Below, one piece after another: positions 15,723-20,882 of a stretch of 20,882 bases of DNA. The stretch is from CAZWVR01 sp964637235. Lineage in GTDB: Bacteria > Bacteroidota > Bacteroidia > Bacteroidales > S143-33. A program made the position numbers and the translations under genes. The notes under the pieces are model-generated. The model was not told the origin of the DNA. It worked only from the letters and a program-made list of their open reading frames with translations, and did not search any database. Each line of letters opens with the position of its first letter. Position 1 is the stretch's first letter. The stretch covers positions 1-20,882 of the forward strand of contig CAZWVR010000036.1 of assembly GCA_964637235.1 (NCBI GenBank). The letters are read 5' to 3'.

Positions 15723-15743
15723 TTATAGGTAATTTACCTATAA
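15723..15743. repeat. 21-bp perfect palindrome upstream of gdhA
   Basis: TTATAGGTAA (15723-15732) and TTACCTATAA (15734-15743) are perfect inverted repeats around one central T. The site lies 4 nt after the stop of the STAS-like gene and 113 nt before the gdhA start, both on the minus strand. The minus-strand side has no T-run after the stem, so it is a poor terminator. An operator is the more natural reading, but a processed or weakly terminating hairpin remains possible. Confidence 0.6.
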
Positions 15744-15747
15744 AAAT

Positions 15748-16182
15748 TTAATCTTTATGCCTATGCCCAGAAAGTCCTAAACGCCTTCGCTCTGCATTTT
15801 TTAATAACCATTCCATTGCTTGTTGGGGAGAAATAAATACTTTTGTTTCTAATAGTGTTTCTTTGACCATTAAATAACTCGGTAGCTGAAATTTTTGATT
15901 ACTCAGTATAGCAAATTTTTTTCCTTTTAAAGAAAAGATTTCAGGGAGTATTTTAGCTGCAAACCAGACTATAAACTCCTTATTTGCTAAGTTTTCGGTA
16001 TTGCGTAAATCCAGAAAAATATAACGTCCACGTCTTTTTACTCTTTTTTCTAAAAATGTTAATAATTCTTGTTGTAATGTTTCAATGTTCTGATTTTGCG
16101 CTGTTTTTTTAAAGGTTAAATGAATTAAGTATTGTACTTCTAAGTAATTCACTTCCAGAATATTAGATTTATATAGCAACAT
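15748..16182 (-). CDS. Small STAS/SpoIIAA-like protein of unknown function
   Basis: 144-residue protein. I start at the ATG at 16182 because it lies one base after the stop of the upstream oxidoreductase gene; a longer frame would overlap that gene by 44 nt. There is no signal or membrane segment. The pattern is a strand pair at 8-25 (ILEVNYLEVQYLIHLTF), a helix at 33-48, then RGRYIFLDLRNTEN at 51-64, a helix at 67-85, KKFAILSN at 88-95 and a final AMEWLL helix at 122-127. This strand-helix order with a central FLDLR strand resembles STAS/SpoIIAA-like domains, but it is a fold-level impression, not a motif match. The tail is basic (ERRRLGLSGHRHKD). Its function is unknown; it is translationally coupled to the FMN oxidoreductase. 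Confidence 0.75.
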   Translation of the reverse strand: MLLYKSNILEVNYLEVQYLIHLTFKKTAQNQNIETLQQELLTFLEKRVKRRGRYIFLDLRNTENLANKEFIVWFAAKILPEIFSLKGKKFAILSNQKFQLPSYLMVKETLLETKVFISPQQAMEWLLKNAERRRLGLSGHRHKD

Positions 16183-16183
16183 T

Positions 16184-17128
16184 TTAGTAGGTTTTACAAA
16201 GTATATCTTTTGCTTTATAAAATTCATCCATAATATCTTGAATAATTTGTGCAGCAGGTTTTATTTCGTCAATAATAGCAGCTATTTGTCCTATTTCCAA
16301 TTCGCCTTCGTTCATATCTCCTTCAAACATACCGCGTTTAGCTCTTGCACGACCTAAAAGTTCTGCTAATTCTTCTTTTGAGGCGCCTTTATCTTCCAGT
16401 TCTTTAACTTTTTTGTAAAATTCGTTTTTTATCAGTCTGACTGGAACTAATTTTTTGAGGACTACTTCTGTATCTCCATCTTTAACTTGTAATACGGCTT
16501 TTTTAAATTCCTCATGGGCAGATGATTCAATAGAGGCTACAAAACGCGTTCCCATCTGAACGCCATCAGCTCCTAATGCTAATGCTGCTAAAAGTCCTCT
16601 GCCGGTTGCTATGCCACCTGCAGCTATTAAAGGCAGCTCAATATGTTTTTTTAGTAGAGGAATTAGGGTCATTGTTGTATTTTCCTCATATCCGTTATGC
16701 CCACCGGCTTCGTAGCCTTCTCCTACAATGGCATCTACTCCTGCTTCTTGCGCTTTGAGAGCAAATCGTAGGTTTGCTACTACATGTGCTACTTTTATAC
16801 CATTATATTTTAAAAGTTGGGTGTATTTTTTCGGGTTTCCAGCAGATGTAAAAACTATCGGAACTTGCTCATCTATTACTATTTTTATAATTTCGTCTGT
16901 TTGGGGATAAAGTAGTGGAATATTAACGCCCCAGGGTTTATCTGTGGCTGATTTTATCTTTTGGATATGTTCTTTTAAAATTTCAGGATACATAGAACCT
17001 GCACCAATAAGTCCTAAGCCACCTCCATTACTCACAGCAGCAGCTAATTCCCAACCGCTACACCATATCATTCCGCCCTGGATTATAGGATATTTTATCC
17101 CAAAAAGTTTAGTAATACGAGTTTCCAT
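16184..17128 (-). CDS. FMN-dependent nitronate monooxygenase/FabK-family oxidoreductase
   Basis: 314-residue TIM-barrel flavoprotein of the 2-nitropropane dioxygenase group, which includes nitronate monooxygenases and the enoyl-ACP reductase FabK. Visible motifs: PIIQGGM at 14-20, GEGYEAGGHNG at 137-147 with H144 in the catalytic position, AAGGIATG at 169-176 and GADGVQMGTRF at 186-196 for FMN phosphate binding. The following ASIESSAHEEFKK is shared with FabK-like proteins, so NMO and FabK cannot be told apart here. I chose the ATG at 17128 over a TTG at 17146, which falls inside the promoter -7 box. A small STAS-like gene begins 1 nt after its stop. Confidence 0.88.
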   Translation of the reverse strand: METRITKLFGIKYPIIQGGMIWCSGWELAAAVSNGGGLGLIGAGSMYPEILKEHIQKIKSATDKPWGVNIPLLYPQTDEIIKIVIDEQVPIVFTSAGNPKKYTQLLKYNGIKVAHVVANLRFALKAQEAGVDAIVGEGYEAGGHNGYEENTTMTLIPLLKKHIELPLIAAGGIATGRGLLAALALGADGVQMGTRFVASIESSAHEEFKKAVLQVKDGDTEVVLKKLVPVRLIKNEFYKKVKELEDKGASKEELAELLGRARAKRGMFEGDMNEGELEIGQIAAIIDEIKPAAQIIQDIMDEFYKAKDILCKTY

Positions 17129-17143
17129 TTTTTTCTTTTTTGC

Positions 17144-17151
17144 CAAAAGTA
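17144..17151 (-). promoter_or_regulatory. Putative -7 promoter box of the oxidoreductase gene
   Basis: On the minus strand TACTTTTG matches TAnnTTTG, 15 nt before the ATG at 17128. It is followed by GCAAAAAAG, almost the same as the sequence after the -7 box at 12857-12864. No clear -33 box is seen. Confidence 0.5.
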
Positions 17152-17308
17152 TGAAATTTATCTTATTTTAAAAAATACATCAATTTTTGATGGACTGAAA
17201 CATATTTTTACATTTTCTTTGTTTTTTTATCTATTGATAATGAGTTGATTATGCTTTTGGTACAATTTTTTTTGTTTATTTCTTAAAAATAAAAAAAACT
17301 TAATTATT

Positions 17309-17773
17309 ATGAAAACTAAATCTATTTTTCTTGCGGTGTTGATTTCTTTACTATTTTTCTCATCTTGTAAAAAAGATGCGATAACCGAAACAGCCTCTCT
17401 TTTAGCTGGAAAGGATTGGTTGGAAGCTAATCTCGGTGAAAAAAATTTGATAGCCTTTCGTTTTTCTAAAAATCAGACTTTTGTAAAAATTTATCTAAAA
17501 AAGTGTAATAATGATGATTTCTGCTTAAAACAAGTTTTTGATTATGAAGGTCTTAAATATTATATTTCAGAAGTTGTATACGGACAAAAGTGGGTAGTTG
17601 AGAGTGAAAATTCAATTAAATTATTTTGGGATAAAAATAATTACTCTACTATAACTATCAAAGAATTAAAAAAGGATTTGTTAGTTATGAATGTATGTTG
17701 CCATTCCGATACTTATGTGAATTATGGTAATAAAATAAGTAGACTTATAAAAGTTAAAAAAGCTCAACAATAG
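17309..17773 (+). CDS. Small lipoprotein of unknown function
   Basis: 154-residue predicted lipoprotein. The N-terminus MKTKSIFLAVLISLLFFSSC has a lysine-containing n-region, a hydrophobic core and a lipobox with Cys20, followed by Lys-Lys-Asp. The mature part starts with a short linker and then LLAGKDWLEANL, which resembles the opening of small lipocalin-like lipoproteins of Bacteroidota (a Trp after a Gly-Lys). Strand-like segments follow at about 45-60, 78-98 and 110-130. Four further Cys residues (NNDDFCLK, KKCNN and VCCHSD) could form disulfides. The function is unknown. It has its own terminator and is divergent from the oxidoreductase gene. Confidence 0.78.
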   Translation: MKTKSIFLAVLISLLFFSSCKKDAITETASLLAGKDWLEANLGEKNLIAFRFSKNQTFVKIYLKKCNNDDFCLKQVFDYEGLKYYISEVVYGQKWVVESENSIKLFWDKNNYSTITIKELKKDLLVMNVCCHSDTYVNYGNKISRLIKVKKAQQ

Positions 17774-17784
17774 AATTTTCATTT

Positions 17785-17821
17785 AGGGGCTTAGGAAAAT
17801 TGTTTCTGTTCCTTTGCCCCT
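17785..17821 (+). terminator. Terminator after the small lipoprotein gene
   Basis: AGGGGC (17785-17790) pairs with GCCCCT (17816-17821), and AGGAA (17793-17797) with TTCCT (17809-17813). A 2x2 T-T internal loop separates them and the hairpin loop is 11 nt. Six further T follow directly (17822-17827). It starts 11 nt after the stop codon. The T-run overlaps the stop codon of the convergent YitT-family gene. Confidence 0.85.
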
Positions 17822-17825
17822 TTTT

Positions 17826-18701
17826 TTAAAGTTTTATTTCAGAAAAATTTTGTCCAAAAACAGCTTGTACAGGGCTTACCGATACAAATGCATTTTTATC
17901 TTCTTGTTTAATTATTTTCATAATGTTCATTTTGTCATGTTTTCTGGCAATAACAAGCAATATTTCAAATTCGCGTTTGCTATACCATCCATAGCCTTTC
18001 CATAGGGTGACGCCTCTACCTATTTCATTTGATATTCTGGAAGCAATTCTTTGATTTTCAGACGAGAATACAAATATTTGAAAAGATTGTTTCTGTCCTT
18101 CCAATACTAAATCAAGTGTGTATGATGTAACTGCCATAACAACATATCCATATACGATTTTTTCCACCGAGTGAAATAACAAATAGGATGAGGCAATGAT
18201 GAATACATCAATATAAAGTATTATACGTCCCGGGCTGATATTTTTGTAATGACTTACTACCAAAGCAATAATATCTGTTCCACCGGAATTTCCTCCGTTA
18301 GCAAAAGCAATACCCAAGCCCACACCAGCCAAAGCACCTCCTATAAGTGTCGCCATAAACTGATCTTGAACTATGGGATGGTGAAAAATAGACTGAAAAA
18401 TTGTAAATAGAATAGTATTTATCACTATGCCAAATACAGAATTTAATGCAAAACGTTTCCCAAGGGTTTTCATACCAAGTAATACCAAAAAAATATTGAT
18501 AATTAAGTACCAAACCCCAACAGGTATGCCTATGGAATAATAGAGTAGAGTAGAGATACCAGCAACGCCACCGCCGACAATTTTAGAAGGTATTAAAAAG
18601 GCTGTCCATCCAAACGTAAAAATTACTAAGCCTAATATTATAAAAAAATAACTCCGTAATAGATGAAATAGGGAATTTTTGGCTGTTTTAAGATTATTCA
18701 T
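17826..18701 (-). CDS. YitT-family integral membrane protein
   Basis: 291-residue protein of the YitT/DUF161 family, with a C-terminal DUF2179 domain. Hydrophobic segments lie at about 17-37, 42-60, 64-78, 84-106, 112-135 and 155-195, so five or six helices are likely in the inner membrane. Family features are the Gly-rich stretches KIVGGGVAGIST and ANGGNSGGTDIIA. The C-terminal soluble domain starts near residue 205 and includes GRGVTLWKGYGWYSKREFE followed by ARKHDKMNIMKIIKQEDKNA and FVSVSPVQAVFG. The transported substrate, if any, is not established for the family. It is divergent from nifJ and convergent with the small lipoprotein gene. Confidence 0.92.
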   Translation of the reverse strand: MNNLKTAKNSLFHLLRSYFFIILGLVIFTFGWTAFLIPSKIVGGGVAGISTLLYYSIGIPVGVWYLIINIFLVLLGMKTLGKRFALNSVFGIVINTILFTIFQSIFHHPIVQDQFMATLIGGALAGVGLGIAFANGGNSGGTDIIALVVSHYKNISPGRIILYIDVFIIASSYLLFHSVEKIVYGYVVMAVTSYTLDLVLEGQKQSFQIFVFSSENQRIASRISNEIGRGVTLWKGYGWYSKREFEILLVIARKHDKMNIMKIIKQEDKNAFVSVSPVQAVFGQNFSEIKL

Positions 18702-18792
18702 TTTTATTTATTTTATTACGTTGATAATCTGTTTGTTATATAGATTTAGAAAATTTACGATAAAAAATATGTTGAAAAAAATAATGATTAAA

Positions 18793-18824
18793 TTGTTTTT
18801 ATAGAAAATAGTTTTGTAGTTTTG
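18793..18824 (+). promoter_or_regulatory. Putative nifJ promoter
   Basis: TTG at 18793-18795 and TAGTTTTG at 18817-18824 are spaced by 21 nt, within the Bacteroidota range for -33 and -7 boxes. A second identical TAGTTTTG lies directly upstream at 18809-18816, so the -7 box is tandemly duplicated. The ATG at 18849 follows 24 nt later. Confidence 0.6.
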
Positions 18825-18848
18825 TGTACAAACAAAAATAATTTTTTT

Positions 18849-20882
18849 ATGAAAAAGAAGTATTTAGTTTGCGATGGGAATTATGCTGCTGCACATATAG
18901 CATATATGTTTAGTGAGGTAGCAGCAATTTATCCAATAACCCCTTCTTCACCGATGGCAGAATACATTGATGAATGGTCAGCAAAAGGACGTAAAAATAT
19001 TTTTGGAGATACGGTCAATGTTGTTGAGATGCAATCAGAAGGAGGAGCTTCCGGAGCAGTACATGGTTCATTGCAAGGAGGTGCTTTGACCAGTACTTTT
19101 ACAGCTTCTCAGGGATTACTTCTTATGATCCCAAATATGTACAAGATAGCCGGTGAATTACTTCCCGGTGTATTCCACGTTAGCGCCCGAACAGTAGCTT
19201 CTCATGCATTATCTATATTCGGAGATCATAGTGATATATATGCAGCTCGTCAAACAGGTTTTGCATTTTTGGCAAGTGGGAGCATTCAGCAAATTATTGA
19301 TTTGGCAGGTGTAGCCCATCTATCTGCTATAAAAGGTCGTATTCCTTTTGTACATTTCTTTGACGGTTTCCGCAATTCCCATGAAATCCAGAAAGTTGAG
19401 GATATTGACCAAGAAAAACTTGCTGCTTTGCTTGATTGGGAAGCTTTGCAAAGATTTAGAGATAATGCTCTTAATCCTGAACATCCTGTGACAAGAGGTA
19501 CTGCTCAGAACCCAGATATATTCTTCCAAGCACGCGAATCTGTTAATAAATTCTATGCAGCTTTGCCCGATATTGTAGATTATTATATGCAAGAGATTAC
19601 AAAGATAACAGGACGGGAATATCATCCATTTGTATATTATGGAGATCCAGAAGCAGAATATGTAGTAATTGCAATGGGCTCCGTTACTGAAACTATAAAA
19701 GAAGTCGTTGATTATCTCCGTCAGAAGGGTAAAAAAGTGGGAATGATATCGGTACATCTTTTCCGTCCGTTTTCTAAGAAATATTTGCTCAAAGCTTTGC
19801 CCGAAACAGTGAAAGCTATTGCTGTTTTAGACAGAACAAAAGAACCGGGTTCTGCTGGTGAACCATTATATCTGGACGTTCGTGAAGCTTTATATGATTC
19901 TGAGATAAGACCTATTGTAGTAGGCGGAAGATATGGACTTTCCTCAAAAGATACTACTCCCGCTCATATTATTTCTGTTTACGAAAATCTGATGCAGAAA
20001 GAACCTAAGAATCATTTTACTATAAGTATTATTGATGATGTGACTTTTACTTCGCTTCCTTTATTACCTGAAATAGATTTAGCTCCAAAAGGAACATTCC
20101 AAGCTAAATTTTTCGGTATAGGTGGAGATGGTACTGTCGGTGCAAACAAAAACTCTATAAAAATTATCGGTGAAGCTACTGATAAATATTCACAAGCATA
20201 TTTTGTATATGATTCAAAAAAATCAGGAGGTATTACTGTATCGCATTTGCGTTTCGGAGATGAGCCTATTCGTTCTCCTTATTTGGTCACTACTCCCGAT
20301 TTTGTTGCTTGCCATGTGCCTGCTTATCTGCATAAAATAGATGTATTAAAAGGCTTGAAAAAAGGTGGCACTTTCCTTTTAAATACTCATTTGAGTAAAG
20401 AGGATACCCTTAAAGAATTGCCTGACCATATCAAAAAATACCTTGCTGAAAATGATATCAATTTTTATATCATAAATGCAACTAAGATAGCCAAAGAAGT
20501 AGGTTTAGGAAATAGAACAAGTACAGCATTACAAGCAGCATTTTTTAAAGTTTCTGAGGTAATTCCTTATGAAGTGGCTTTTGAAAAAATGAAAGATGCT
20601 GTAATTAAGAAATTTTCTCGTAAAGGAGAGGAAATTGTAAATTCAAATATTGCCGCCATAGAAAGAGGAGGCAATGAAGTTATAAAAATTGATATACCTG
20701 AGGAATGGAAAAATATTAAAATTGATGGCGATCCATTTGAAATAGATGATCCAGACCGTCCTGAATTTATAAAGAAAGTTGCAGATGTAATGAATAGATT
20801 AGACGGCGATAATCTTCCTGTAAGTACATTTATAGGAAGAGAAGATGGAACATTACCAGCAGGAACTGCTCAATACGAAAAA
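18849..20882 (+). CDS. nifJ: Pyruvate:ferredoxin (flavodoxin) oxidoreductase, N-terminal 678 residues
   Basis: The frame runs open from the ATG at 18849 to the window edge (678 codons); the full enzyme is usually about 1,180 residues. It oxidatively decarboxylates pyruvate to acetyl-CoA and CO2, reducing ferredoxin or flavodoxin, and is oxygen-sensitive in most anaerobes. Residues T31 (YPITPSSPMAE), E64 (MQSEGGASGA) and R114 (HVSARTVASHA) fall at the same numbers as the active-site residues of the Desulfovibrio africanus enzyme. Domain I spans about 1-255 and domain II about 260-400. The gamma-like domain starts near 418 (FFGIGGDGTVGANKNSIKII) and runs to about 610. The visible end, FIGREDGTLPAGTAQYEK, is the EKR region just before the ferredoxin-like domain. 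The 4Fe-4S and thiamine-pyrophosphate domains lie outside the window. No frameshift is seen. Confidence 0.96.
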   Translation, partial: MKKKYLVCDGNYAAAHIAYMFSEVAAIYPITPSSPMAEYIDEWSAKGRKNIFGDTVNVVEMQSEGGASGAVHGSLQGGALTSTFTASQGLLLMIPNMYKIAGELLPGVFHVSARTVASHALSIFGDHSDIYAARQTGFAFLASGSIQQIIDLAGVAHLSAIKGRIPFVHFFDGFRNSHEIQKVEDIDQEKLAALLDWEALQRFRDNALNPEHPVTRGTAQNPDIFFQARESVNKFYAALPDIVDYYMQEITKITGREYHPFVYYGDPEAEYVVIAMGSVTETIKEVVDYLRQKGKKVGMISVHLFRPFSKKYLLKALPETVKAIAVLDRTKEPGSAGEPLYLDVREALYDSEIRPIVVGGRYGLSSKDTTPAHIISVYENLMQKEPKNHFTISIIDDVTFTSLPLLPEIDLAPKGTFQAKFFGIGGDGTVGANKNSIKIIGEATDKYSQAYFVYDSKKSGGITVSHLRFGDEPIRSPYLVTTPDFVACHVPAYLHKIDVLKGLKKGGTFLLNTHLSKEDTLKELPDHIKKYLAENDINFYIINATKIAKEVGLGNRTSTALQAAFFKVSEVIPYEVAFEKMKDAVIKKFSRKGEEIVNSNIAAIERGGNEVIKIDIPEEWKNIKIDGDPFEIDDPDRPEFIKKVADVMNRLDGDNLPVSTFIGREDGTLPAGTAQYEK

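Noticed and set aside
19320..19757. Open frame antisense to nifJ
   Set aside because: It lies wholly within conserved nifJ sequence and its product has no recognisable features.
1..20882. Mobile element, CRISPR array, defence island or phage region
   Set aside because: No transposase, integrase, regularly spaced repeats or phage genes are seen; all recognisable genes are housekeeping, metabolic, envelope or type IX cargo.

Overview
The window is AT-rich (about one third GC by eye) and comes from the chromosome of a member of the Bacteroidota, probably an anaerobe. Four things point there. Two secreted proteins end in type IX secretion sorting domains, one of each main class (type B at 2388-4079, type A at 7187-9091). 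Several promoters fit the Bacteroidota TAnnTTTG -7 box, and starts lack Shine-Dalgarno sequences. Dihydroorotase, the M16 homologue and RNase H1 all look like the forms found in that phylum. Pyruvate:ferredoxin oxidoreductase next to NADP-type glutamate dehydrogenase fits a fermentative, amino-acid-using lifestyle.

Layout. 1-60 (-): first codons of a gene leaving the window. 89-817 (-): lipoprotein. 885-2214 (+): an unrecognised protein overlapping an RNase H1 gene by 8 nt. 2388-4079 (+): large PKD/P-domain-like cargo protein. 4147-7090 (+): compact operon of CapA-like lipoprotein, RsmD and an M16 homologue without zinc site. 7187-9091 (+): second type IX cargo protein, then a hairpin. 12835-9269 (-): tight operon of acidic amino-acid symporter, type I asparaginase and dihydroorotase. 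13036-14109 (+): serC, divergent from that operon. 14269-15609 (-): gdhA; it converges on serC with two hairpins between. 17128-15748 (-): FMN oxidoreductase followed 1 nt later by a small STAS-like protein. 17309-17773 (+): small lipoprotein. 18701-17826 (-): YitT-family membrane protein. 18849-end (+): nifJ, cut by the window edge.

The metabolic genes fit one theme. The symporter and asparaginase would supply aspartate. Aspartate enters pyrimidine synthesis, where PyrC acts. GdhA makes or consumes glutamate, the amino donor of SerC. NifJ produces reduced ferredoxin and acetyl-CoA from pyruvate. This grouping is inference from gene order.

No intergenic stretch exceeds about 200 bases. I see no rRNA or tRNA genes, CRISPR arrays, insertion sequences or phage genes. 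I found no convincing undescribed multi-gene system. The best leads are the zinc-site-less M16 protein in an rsmD operon, the aspartate-to-pyrimidine operon, a 21-bp palindrome upstream of gdhA, the unknown gene coupled to RNase H1, and the oxidoreductase/STAS-like pair.
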